From an uncultured Bacteroidales bacterium (lineage in GTDB: Bacteria; Bacteroidota; Bacteroidia; Bacteroidales; UBA932): 5,968 nt of DNA. Within the stretch, counting starts at the first letter, position 1; every line of letters starts with the position of its first letter. Shown here in pieces: positions 1-5,968 of this stretch. The position numbers and the translations under genes were made by a program. The DNA lies in NCBI GenBank assembly GCA_937890845.1, contig CALADR010000144.1, positions 1-5,968 of the forward strand, in the 5' to 3' direction. The notes under the pieces were generated by a model. It did no database searches and had not been told where the DNA came from. It worked only from the letters and a program-made list of their open reading frames with translations.

Positions 1-1929
1 ATCGGAAATCGATGCACCGATATTGGCCTGAAGGCTCCAATCGTCACCGAATCTCTTATTGATGTTCAACAGGACGTCAGCATATATCTGTCTGTCACGA
101 TGTTCTGTAACTCCGTAGAGACCATTAGTCGAGTTCTCAGTCAACTGTGTGACTGTAGATGCATAAAACTTCTCTGTAAAAGAAGTAAACGACTGGTCCA
201 TTCTTACACGTCCGACAATATTGAGCCAGTCAAGAATATCGTATGAAAGGGATGCATTGACCATGAAACGGTTCTTGGTATTTTCCCTGAGGTTCCTGTA
301 GTTGATCCAGTAAGGGTTCTGCATTGTCATACCTGCATCACCTACCGGCCAGTACTGTGTAGCGAAACGTCTCTTTGGGTCATATCTTTCAAACATTCTA
401 ATAGCATCCCAGTCATTTCCTCTAGGGAAAATATATGCTCCTACCAAAGGGTTGTTGTATGTACCCTGGTTGGTCATATTGCGGTCTTTCTGCAAAATGT
501 AGCTTGCGCCCAGATCAAGGTGCATCTTGTCATTCAGGAATGATGTTGTATTTCTGAATGTAAAGTTATAACGCTGGTATCCGTTATTCGGAACGATACC
601 GTAAGAATCTATAACAGAAGCAGAAAGATATGTCTGGTTCTTGTCATTTCCTGTAGAGAGGGAAACGCTCTCATTGTGTGTGAATCCTGTGTTGAAATAA
701 TCTTTCTTAGGATTATATTTAGGATTGTTGGCATCGTTCATAAGCGATCCCCAGCTCCTGTCAATAGATCCGATAGAAGAATTCAGGTCACCTGTACCAT
801 AGCGGTTCTGGAATTTAGGAAGGATGAAAGGATTCATCATTTCCACTCCTGCCGTTACAGTAACAGATGTCTTGCCTGCTTTTCCTTTCTTGGTTGTTAC
901 GACGATAGCACCGTTGGCAGCATCAGATCCGTAAAGCGCAGCTGCAGCCGCACCAGTAAGGACTGATATTGACTCTATGTCATCAGGGTTCAAGTCTGCG
1001 ATAGGGTCTGAGGATCCCTGTGAAGAGAACTCGGTTCCAGAATCACGTGCTGTAGTAAACATAGGTACACCATCAATGACATAAAGTGCGTTTGATGTCT
1101 GTGAAATAGACTTGAGTCCACGCATCACAACCTTTGTGGCACCACCGACACCTGAAGATGAGGCATTGATATTAAGACCGGCAACCTTACCGTTAAGTGC
1201 GTTGATAAAGTTCGCATCTTTGTTGGCTGCGATTGCATCTGCATCTACCTGCTGTACATTATAAGATAGCGCCTTCTCTGAACGCTTGATACCGAGTGCA
1301 GTAACGACTGTAGCTTCCATCATGATGGCGTCATCCTGCATTGTGATATTGAAAATCCTGCGGTTTCCTACAGGTATCTCCTGTGAAGTATAGCCCAGAC
1401 ACGCAAATTCAAGAACCGGATTGCTTATGCCATCCGGAATCTTGAATGAGAAGTTTCCGTCCAAGTCCGTACTTGCTCCTGTAGTTGTACCTTTAATAAG
1501 GACACCGACACCTATAATAGGTGTGCCGAAAGCATCAATGACAGTTCCTGAAACAGTATTGTCTCCGGCTGGAGCTGCATTGTCAGGTGACTGTGCATTG
1601 CGACTGCTGCTCGAAATCACAATATGGCCGGACTCAATGCTGAAGTGAACGCCTTTGCTCTTGAACAGGGTTTCCAGAGTTTCGGAAACTGTCTTGTCTT
1701 TAACATCAATGCTGACAAGCTGCTTTTCGTCAACATCCTTATTGAGAAATACAAAAGCAGACTGCCGCTCGATCTCGCGCAACACATCCGACATTGGTAC
1801 CTCTTGCATTTTAATAGTAACTGACTTGTTGGCAGTAACCTGCGCACTCGCTGGAACAGCGAAGGCAAATATTGCGGCGACAGTCAGCCAGAGCAGTTTT
1901 ACTGCTTTGAATGAAGATTTGTTAAACAT
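1..1929 (-). CDS. SusC-like TonB-dependent outer-membrane transporter with N-terminal STN signalling domain (partial, C-terminus off the left edge)
   Basis: The frame is open from an ATG at 1929 to the left edge, giving 643 residues; family members with this layout are usually about 1,100 residues, so a large part of the barrel is missing. Residues 1-29 form a signal peptide ending in ASA. Residues about 36-107 fit an STN domain, the periplasmic module that contacts FecR-type anti-sigma factors. Residues about 126-200 are a carboxypeptidase-regulatory-like beta-sandwich (VSGTVIDAFGTPIIGVGV, then STDLDGNFSF). The plug follows from about 213, with the SusC landmarks NALNGKVAGLNI (243-254), LYVIDGVP (282-289) and LNPDDIESISVL near 313-324, then LYGSDAANGAIVVTTKKGK (332-350). 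Barrel strands begin after about 355. The family imports oligosaccharides with a SusD lipoprotein, whose gene would be expected past the left edge. The gene lies 33 bp downstream of FecR on the same strand, so the two are probably co-transcribed. The substrate cannot be read from the sequence. I see no frameshift. Confidence 0.95.
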   Translation of the reverse strand, partial: MFNKSSFKAVKLLWLTVAAIFAFAVPASAQVTANKSVTIKMQEVPMSDVLREIERQSAFVFLNKDVDEKQLVSIDVKDKTVSETLETLFKSKGVHFSIESGHIVISSSSRNAQSPDNAAPAGDNTVSGTVIDAFGTPIIGVGVLIKGTTTGASTDLDGNFSFKIPDGISNPVLEFACLGYTSQEIPVGNRRIFNITMQDDAIMMEATVVTALGIKRSEKALSYNVQQVDADAIAANKDANFINALNGKVAGLNINASSSGVGGATKVVMRGLKSISQTSNALYVIDGVPMFTTARDSGTEFSSQGSSDPIADLNPDDIESISVLTGAAAAALYGSDAANGAIVVTTKKGKAGKTSVTVTAGVEMMNPFILPKFQNRYGTGDLNSSIGSIDRSWGSLMNDANNPKYNPKKDYFNTGFTHNESVSLSTGNDKNQTYLSASVIDSYGIVPNNGYQRYNFTFRNTTSFLNDKMHLDLGASYILQKDRNMTNQGTYNNPLVGAYIFPRGNDWDAIRMFERYDPKRRFATQYWPVGDAGMTMQNPYWINYRNLRENTKNRFMVNASLSYDILDWLNIVGRVRMDQSFTSFTEKFYASTVTQLTENSTNGLYGVTEHRDRQIYADVLLNINKRFGDDWSLQANIGASISD

Positions 1930-1962
1930 GATTATTATATGGTTGTTCAATTAAAATACTTG

Positions 1963-2931
1963 CTAAAGTATAGTGATGACTCCAGTCTCGGAATTTTTCT
2001 CATATCTGAAATCACATGCTTCCTGAAGAATCTTCAAGGCGAAGTCAATACCTTCGGAAACCCTTATCTTGCCGCTCTTGTACCCGATTACCGGTATATC
2101 TGACCTTTTAATCTCGATTCTGACACCGAAAGTGTTTTCAAAGCGTTTCATAAGATCACAGAAACCGGCATCCTGCAGATTGATGTAGCCTTTGGTCCAG
2201 CTTACGGCATCACGTGCGGAAATTTCTGATACTACAAGATGATTGTCAATATATCTTACTGTCTCGTCAGGATTCAGAATCACATGCTCTGTGCCGTCGC
2301 TATGGGAGGACGTGACTTTCACTTTACCGCTCAGAAGTGTTGCAGAAAAGAATTTCTCTTCCTCATCAGCATAGACATTGAACTCAGTTCCGAGCACTTC
2401 GATTTCCGAGGCGAATGTATGCACTACAAAAGGATGTGCCGCATCATGGGAAACTTCCAGGAATGCCTCTCCGGATAGCCTTACTTCACGTCTGTCCCCG
2501 GCAAATACCGTCGGATATTCAAGACACGAACCTCCGTTGAGATGTACTACCGTACCATCTTGAAGGGTCATTGTGAGTCTGTGTCCGGCAGGTACTTTCA
2601 TAACATTTGACTGGGCAGACAATTCTCTATAGAGTTCCTTTTTACCCAAAAATACTCCACCGCCTATACCTATAGATAATATAACGGCAACAGAAGCCGC
2701 CACTCCTGCGACAGCTCTGAATATTCTCACGGTACGCCTTTTATTGTCCTTTTTCTGTTTCAAATCTGAAGTGATTCTGAACTCATTCAGAGCCAACATA
2801 TTGAACAAGATATGAGCTGAGTCGAATTCCTTCTGGTGCTCGGGGGAATCCTCAAGCCATGCCAGAATTTCTCTCATTTCGTCTTCAGACGCCTCGTTTC
2901 GGAAGTATTTATAAAGCAACTCATCATTCAT
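1963..2931 (-). CDS. FecR-family anti-sigma factor (transmembrane)
   Basis: This 322-residue protein, with the start placed at 2931, is an inner-membrane anti-sigma factor expected to hold the neighbouring ECF sigma factor and receive a signal from the SusC-like transporter. Residues 1-65 are the cytoplasmic sigma-binding part, starting MNDELLYKYF with the acidic WLEDSPEHQKEFDSA segment. A basic stretch (KQKKDNKRR) precedes one membrane segment at about 73-96. The FecR domain spans about 110-205, with VPAGHRLTMTLQDGTVVHLN, EVRLSGEAFLEV and EVLGTEFNV in the usual order. The C-terminus, about 250-318, fits the DUF4974 domain of Bacteroidetes FecR proteins. An ATG at 2979 would add 16 residues (MFFCVRSLEILVYINV), but family proteins begin near MNDELL and the extension is encoded by A/T-rich intergenic sequence, so I prefer 2931. 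It is transcribed away from its sigma gene, with 83 bp or so between the two starts. Confidence 0.93.
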   Translation of the reverse strand: MNDELLYKYFRNEASEDEMREILAWLEDSPEHQKEFDSAHILFNMLALNEFRITSDLKQKKDNKRRTVRIFRAVAGVAASVAVILSIGIGGGVFLGKKELYRELSAQSNVMKVPAGHRLTMTLQDGTVVHLNGGSCLEYPTVFAGDRREVRLSGEAFLEVSHDAAHPFVVHTFASEIEVLGTEFNVYADEEEKFFSATLLSGKVKVTSSHSDGTEHVILNPDETVRYIDNHLVVSEISARDAVSWTKGYINLQDAGFCDLMKRFENTFGVRIEIKRSDIPVIGYKSGKIRVSEGIDFALKILQEACDFRYEKNSETGVITIL

Positions 2932-2974
2932 AACATTAATATAGACGAGTATCTCAAGCGACCTTACACAAAAA

Positions 2975-2988
2975 AACATATTTATGTT
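2975..2988. repeat. Short inverted repeat, possible operator
   Basis: The sequence AACATA-TT-TATGTT has perfect 6-bp arms around a 2-bp centre. It sits just upstream of the sigma gene's -7 box, where a bound protein could act on that promoter. In such A/T-rich DNA a palindrome of this size can arise by chance, so the regulatory role is only a suggestion. Confidence 0.3.
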
Positions 2989-2998
2989 AAAAAAAGTC

Positions 2999-3006
2999 TA
3001 TATTTG
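2999..3006 (+). promoter_or_regulatory. Bacteroidetes-type -7 promoter box (TATATTTG) for the sigma gene
   Basis: TATATTTG matches the TAnnTTTG -7 consensus of the Bacteroides primary sigma factor exactly. I find no clear TTTG -33 element about 20 bp upstream. If it is the real promoter, transcription would begin only a few bases before the ATG at 3016, so the mRNA would be leaderless or nearly so. Confidence 0.5.
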
Positions 3007-3015
3007 TGTAAAATT

Positions 3016-3618
3016 ATGTCAATGGCAGGTCTGTTTCCAAATAAACATGTATTTTCGGAAAGCGATTTTGAAACGCTTTTCAACAAATACCATAGTGCAT
3101 TTGTACAGATAGCTAATTCCTATGTACATGACTTTCAGGTGGCTGAAGACATAACAAATGAAAGTTTTGCCATTCTTCTTGAAAATTCAGTTGCAGGGGG
3201 GGGAATTTTAAGGACTGACAATTATGCTGCATACATTTACAGCACAGTAAAGAACAAGTGTCTGGACTATCTCAAAATACACCATTCTCGGATTGAAATA
3301 CAGAAACAGATGCATCTGACAAGAAACAGAATGCAGGTGTATGACATGAATTCATTGTACAGCAGCGTCCCTGACAAACTGTTCGAATCAGAGTTGTATG
3401 ACCTTGTACGCGACTGCATCAAAGGAATGCCTGATCTCACAAGGACTGTTTTCATAGCCAGCAGATTTGAAGACAAGACATATGCGGAAATAGCAGATGA
3501 ACTGCATATACCTCAGCGTCAGGTCACGGCCCATATACAGAAGGCATTGAAAATTCTTAGAGTGGAACTTAAGGATTATCTTCCTGTAATCAGTCTTCTG
3601 CTTATGCTTGATTTTTAA
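3016..3618 (+). CDS. ECF-family RNA polymerase sigma factor
   Basis: This 200-residue protein would direct RNA polymerase to a small set of promoters when freed from its FecR partner. Sigma region 2 lies at about 18-92, with FETLFNKYHSAFVQIANSYV, the DITNESF helix and VKNKCLDYLK (78-87). Region 4 lies at about 130-185, with the helix-turn-helix YAEIADELHIPQRQVTAHIQ (156-175). The protein ends in a hydrophobic tail (LPVISLLLMLDF), a common ending in Bacteroidetes ECF factors. The frame is open upstream to an ATG at 2836, but that stretch overlaps the FecR gene and has no sigma homology. The start at 3016 (MSMAGLF) gives the normal length; the ATG at 3022 is an alternative. Codons 61-63 lie in a run of eight G, where a one-base slip truncates the protein to 64 or 67 residues. 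The gene is divergent from its presumed anti-sigma gene, whereas many such pairs are co-directional. Confidence 0.94.
   Translation: MSMAGLFPNKHVFSESDFETLFNKYHSAFVQIANSYVHDFQVAEDITNESFAILLENSVAGGGILRTDNYAAYIYSTVKNKCLDYLKIHHSRIEIQKQMHLTRNRMQVYDMNSLYSSVPDKLFESELYDLVRDCIKGMPDLTRTVFIASRFEDKTYAEIADELHIPQRQVTAHIQKALKILRVELKDYLPVISLLLMLDF
3196..3203 (+). repeat. G8 homopolymer tract inside the sigma gene
   Basis: Eight consecutive G residues cover codons 61, 62 and two bases of 63 (GCA GGG GGG GGA ATT). Loss of one G gives GAA TTT TAA, a 64-residue product; gain of one gives AAT TTT AAG GAC TGA, a 67-residue product. Both keep only part of region 2 and lose region 4. I noticed no other run of this length in the window's genes. 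Confidence 0.95.
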
Positions 3619-3743
3619 AAGAGACCGGCTCAAAAGGGTGCTTTCTTCGTTATACTTGAAATTCCCACTTTTGAGCCGTCCTGATTTCATAAGGATGATT
3701 TTACTTCCATCCTGTACAAATGTATGATATGTCCTGAAATCTA
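3619..3743. other. Convergent intergenic region without a gene
   Basis: These 125 bp separate the 3' ends of the plus-strand sigma gene and the minus-strand lipoprotein gene. They hold the stem-loop at 3626-3678 and a weaker 6-bp hairpin, AGGATG (3692-3697) against CATCCT (3708-3713) with a 10-nt loop. No promoter box or credible small gene is visible. Confidence 0.7.
3626..3678 (-). terminator. Stem-loop, probable terminator of the lipoprotein operon (possibly bidirectional)
   Basis: CGGCTCAAAAG (3626-3636) is perfectly complementary to CTTTTGAGCCG (3668-3678), an 11-bp stem with a 31-nt loop. Read on the minus strand, it starts about 65 bp after the lipoprotein stop and is followed by GTCTCTTTTAAAAA, a reasonable U-rich tail. 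Read on the plus strand it lies just after the sigma stop, but the T content after it is weaker. The long loop is atypical for an intrinsic terminator. Confidence 0.5.
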
Positions 3744-5417
3744 TTATCTCTCAGGAAGTGCCACAGGAACAAAATTTATTCCGTCTTTTCCCTGTATTCC
3801 ACTGCCCCAGGTCCTTACATTGGTCTGTCCGTAGAGATTATTTCCTCTGCCTGTAGCATCCTCTATGTAATTTCCTGTACCTGAAACAAATTTCCAGTAT
3901 GAATACAGACCTTCAGACTGAGGATCAACAGAATAGAAATGTCCTTCTGCGTTGATTTCTTCCATTTGCAGTTCCCTTGTCCATATTCTGACTTCTGTCA
4001 TGAGTCCTCTGAAATCTCTGGAAGCGTCATAAGAGTAACCTAACCAGAAACAGCGCGGCTGTCCGTTGGACTCGTCACTCCACTTAGGTGAAATGTCAAC
4101 ACCCTCAGTAATTTCATAGCAAATCTTCTTGAATTCCTGCTTTCCGTCAATATATAAGCAAATCCTTCCGCTATAATAAGTTACGGCCAGATGATACCAT
4201 CTGTCCGGTTCGAACTCCTTCTCTACATTGAACCTGCTGCTGTAACCGTAAGTGTCTATCTGGATTCTGTTGCGCTTGTTTCCCACATCACCGAACCTAA
4301 GCAGAAACTTACCTTCGATTCCCATAAGAGTAAAGACACTACCGTCATTCTTATCAAAATTTTCCGGTTTGAACATCATCTCCCATGTAAACGCTGAAAC
4401 ATGTCCTGGTCCACCGTTCTCCCACTTAGGGAAGAGTCTCGCAGTATTCATCTTGGCTGCCCAGGCGATTACGACATCCTGCTGTGTAATGTAAAAGACC
4501 GCTTTCAAAGGCTCAACTCCCTCGCGGGCATCAGTCTGTGTAAGGGTTACCGTTGCGGAACGCTTGCTGCCTCCATTCAAAGGCTCGACTTTAAAATACT
4601 CTGAATTGCCCTTTTTCTCAACATGCTTGACCCAGTCGGTTCCGTCAGCAGATTCAATATTAATGGAATATTCTACATTGGACTCAACGGGCACGGCTAT
4701 AGTCTCACCATTCTTGTCTGCGGCAAAAAACTCGTTTGTTGAAAGTATCCTCTTGGCCTCCTGAATTATTTTCACTTCGACAGGAGCAACTGTCCCTTCG
4801 GCTGAAATCGTAACAGTAGCTTCTCTGTCAGACTTGTTTTCGATGCCTTTCAGTGAAAAATGAAGCTCTGCATCATTGTCTGTTTCACCAGGAAGAGTTA
4901 CCACATGGGTAAGCCAGGATTCAGCACCTTCTGTCATCTGTACTTTGAACGACTGATAGTAAATATCCTTGGCATACACCTTTATTATATAGTCATCATG
5001 AAAATTGTAATCAAATACCTTTTCTGCTTCAGACTTAAGCACAAGTTCAGGCAAATCAGCAGGAGTTGAAGTTATGGTAATCGATTCACTTGCCTTGCCG
5101 GAAGCAAAATCAAAGACTGCAGTCTTCTTGTCCCTGCCCGTATTCTCCCCAACAGTAAAGGTAACTACATCTCCGTCTTTTCCGGAACTGATGTCTGGAG
5201 ATACCCAGTCATATTTTTCAGAAGATGTCAATGTCCACTCTCCGGAACTTGTGATTATGACCTGGGCCTTACCTCCTTCCGGACCGAAGTCCGTCTTCTG
5301 TGAAAACAATTCTATGGAATCCGGTTTTTCCTCAGGTGCTACCGGCTCGTTTTTTTCTTCTTCAGCACAAGCTGCCATTCCGAATATGGCTGCTGCGTAC
5401 AACAAATATTTTTTCAT
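3744..5417 (-). CDS. Surface lipoprotein with BACON-type modules and a C-terminal LamG-like domain, probable glycan-binding protein
   Basis: The product has 557 residues. It starts with a lipoprotein signal ending in the lipobox MAAC, so Cys17 is the expected lipidated residue. The acidic AEEEKNE after it resembles the surface-export signal of Bacteroidetes lipoproteins. A BACON domain is clear at about 40-117 (FGPEGGKAQVIITSSGEWTL, then WVSPDISSGKDGDVVTFTV). Two further sandwich modules, about 124-222 and 226-314, share its ending pattern (VEVKIIQEA, VFYITQQD) but are divergent. Residues about 320-557 form a LamG/concanavalin-like lectin domain, with FTWEMMFKP, DRWYHLAVTYYSGRICLYID (405-424) and FRGLMTEVRIWTRELQMEEI (469-488). 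I see no catalytic motif, so binding and presenting glycan at the cell surface is the likely role; this is inferred. It is the last gene of its operon, 19 bp after the GH18-like gene. The start at 5417 is fixed by the signal peptide. Confidence 0.88.
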   Translation of the reverse strand: MKKYLLYAAAIFGMAACAEEEKNEPVAPEEKPDSIELFSQKTDFGPEGGKAQVIITSSGEWTLTSSEKYDWVSPDISSGKDGDVVTFTVGENTGRDKKTAVFDFASGKASESITITSTPADLPELVLKSEAEKVFDYNFHDDYIIKVYAKDIYYQSFKVQMTEGAESWLTHVVTLPGETDNDAELHFSLKGIENKSDREATVTISAEGTVAPVEVKIIQEAKRILSTNEFFAADKNGETIAVPVESNVEYSINIESADGTDWVKHVEKKGNSEYFKVEPLNGGSKRSATVTLTQTDAREGVEPLKAVFYITQQDVVIAWAAKMNTARLFPKWENGGPGHVSAFTWEMMFKPENFDKNDGSVFTLMGIEGKFLLRFGDVGNKRNRIQIDTYGYSSRFNVEKEFEPDRWYHLAVTYYSGRICLYIDGKQEFKKICYEITEGVDISPKWSDESNGQPRCFWLGYSYDASRDFRGLMTEVRIWTRELQMEEINAEGHFYSVDPQSEGLYSYWKFVSGTGNYIEDATGRGNNLYGQTNVRTWGSGIQGKDGINFVPVALPER

Positions 5418-5436
5418 TATTTCAGTTCAGATTTAA

Positions 5437-5968
5437 TTAGAAATTAAGATCATAGCGGACAGGATCGTATTTACCTTCCCCTTTTTTCTTATAAACTCCG
5501 GTAGGTTTCACAAGTTTCTGGCCGTAAAATCCTTTTGCTGCATTTGACATAGCAGTGAAAGACCCCTTAACATTGGATGATACAGAACCTGTACCTGAAG
5601 GGTCGAATGCAAACCACATGCACCAGCCGAAACCTTCTGATTTGATGGTAGATGCACGGCTCTCTGAAATTGATTCGCCATAGTTCAGCTGTATAGATGC
5701 TCCGCAGCAGTTGGCCATAGTGAAGTCAGCATACGGTCTTGTCGTAGTTCCGTAATCACCTACATAGAAGTCCACAAAAGAAGATGGTGAATGAGACTCT
5801 TTTGTTTCCTGGTCAACAACATCACTCACGTTATGCTGAAGTGCTCCAAGGACATAATACGAAACTTCGGTAGGCCAGTAGCAAGCCTTCTTCATGGCCT
5901 TTTTCAATTCATACATGAGACGAGAACCTGCCTTTCCAGACTTGCTTGTGAACCATTTGTTTGAAATA
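5437..5968 (-). CDS. C-terminal part of a large protein, possibly a GH18-type endo-glycosidase (partial, start off the right edge)
   Basis: The frame is open through the right edge, so the ATG at 5916 is internal; the visible part is 176 residues beginning SNKWFTSKSGKAGSRL. I assign it only tentatively. The pattern of a segment like FVDFYVGDYGTTTRPY, a hydrophobic GFGWCMWFAFDPSG strand, then a helix ending in NAAKGFYGQKLV recalls the end of the TIM barrel in Bacteroides GH18 endo-glycosidases of the BT1044 or EndoF type, which cleave host N-glycans. The diagnostic DxxDxDxE motif would be upstream, outside the window, so catalytic ability cannot be judged. A basic tail (KKKGEGKYDPVRYDLNF) ends the protein. 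The BACON/LamG lipoprotein begins 19 bp after the stop and is surely co-transcribed; GH18 genes followed by LamG lipoproteins are common in Bacteroides utilisation loci, which supports the guess. A non-catalytic relative of GH18 is the main alternative. Confidence 0.55.
   Translation of the reverse strand, partial: ISNKWFTSKSGKAGSRLMYELKKAMKKACYWPTEVSYYVLGALQHNVSDVVDQETKESHSPSSFVDFYVGDYGTTTRPYADFTMANCCGASIQLNYGESISESRASTIKSEGFGWCMWFAFDPSGTGSVSSNVKGSFTAMSNAAKGFYGQKLVKPTGVYKKKGEGKYDPVRYDLNF

Larger units (their letters stand above)
2932..3015. promoter_or_regulatory. Divergent intergenic control region between fecR-like and sigma genes
   Basis: This 84-bp A/T-rich stretch must carry, or overlap, the start signals of both the FecR-SusC operon (minus strand) and the sigma gene (plus strand). 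It contains a good -7 box for the sigma gene, an inverted repeat at 2975-2988 and A or T runs (2971-2976, 2989-2995). A weaker candidate promoter for the minus strand is TTTG at 3041-3038, a 21-nt spacer, then TAATTTTA at 3016-3009. It misses the last base of the -7 consensus and would overlap the sigma start codon. No ribosome-binding sequence is evident before either gene, which is normal in Bacteroidetes. Regulation by the sigma factor itself is plausible but not shown by sequence. Confidence 0.6.

Noticed and set aside
676..966. 96-residue open frame on the plus strand opposite the SusC gene
   Set aside because: It is antisense to the conserved plug region and has no recognisable features; a shadow of the real gene.
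1617..1868. 83-residue open frame on the minus strand within the SusC gene
   Set aside because: It is out of frame with the SusC-like protein, whose STN domain occupies the same bases, and has low-complexity, non-family sequence.
2932..2979. Earlier FecR start adding 16 residues
   Set aside because: The extension (MFFCVRSLE and onward) is unlike FecR N-termini and comes from A/T-rich intergenic sequence; the start at 2931 gives the usual MNDELLYKYF beginning.
2836..3015. In-frame upstream extension of the sigma gene to an ATG at 2836
   Set aside because: It overlaps the FecR coding sequence and promoter region, has no sigma-like sequence, and would make the protein 60 residues too long.
3692..3713. 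Second hairpin in the convergent gap (AGGATG against CATCCT)
   Set aside because: Only 6 bp with a 10-nt loop and no U-rich tail on either strand; too weak to call a terminator.
5074..5436. 120-residue open frame on the plus strand opposite the lipoprotein N-terminus
   Set aside because: It is antisense to the signal peptide and BACON domain; its serine/proline-rich composition reflects the complement of that coding sequence.
1..5968. CRISPR array, tRNA or rRNA genes, complete insertion sequence, invertible promoter
   Set aside because: I saw no spaced direct repeats, tRNA-like cloverleaf, transposase or recombinase coding, or long inverted repeats flanking a promoter. The only notable inverted repeat (3626-3678) does not enclose one.

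Overview
The window looks like a polysaccharide-utilisation region of a Bacteroidales gut-type bacterium. The reasons are a SusC-family transporter with the group's usual landmarks, a FecR anti-sigma factor with the Bacteroidetes-type C-terminal domain, an ECF sigma factor, a BACON/LamG surface lipoprotein, a TAnnTTTG-type -7 box, and no obvious Shine-Dalgarno sequences before the starts. I cannot name a species. There are five protein genes, two of them cut by the window edges. I see no RNA gene, complete mobile element, CRISPR array or origin.

Layout, left to right. Positions 1-1929 (minus strand) hold the first 643 residues of a SusC-like TonB-dependent transporter with an N-terminal STN signalling domain; it runs off the left edge. 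Positions 1963-2931 (minus) encode its FecR-type anti-sigma factor, 33 bp upstream and probably in the same operon. A compact divergent intergenic region (2932-3015) separates FecR from the ECF sigma factor on the plus strand (3016-3618). A 125-bp convergent gap (3619-3743) carries a long stem-loop that probably terminates transcription. Positions 3744-5417 (minus) encode a lipoprotein with one clear and two likely BACON-type modules and a C-terminal LamG-like lectin domain. Positions 5437-5968 (minus) are the last 176 residues of a second gene in that operon, tentatively a GH18-type endo-glycosidase; its start lies beyond the right edge.

How the genes work together (inference from known families): sigma factor, anti-sigma factor and STN-bearing transporter form a cell-surface signalling triad. 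Ligand binding at the transporter would be relayed by its periplasmic STN domain to the periplasmic part of FecR, which releases the sigma factor to activate transport and degradation genes. The lipoprotein and the GH18-like protein form the 3' end of a separate upstream operon of the kind that captures and cleaves glycans, possibly host glycoprotein glycans, at the cell surface. The window thus appears to join the tail of one utilisation operon to the head and regulator of another.

The most unusual feature is an uninterrupted run of eight G inside the sigma gene, where a slip of one base either way gives an almost immediate stop. That makes the regulator a candidate phase-variable switch. 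No wholly new system is evident.
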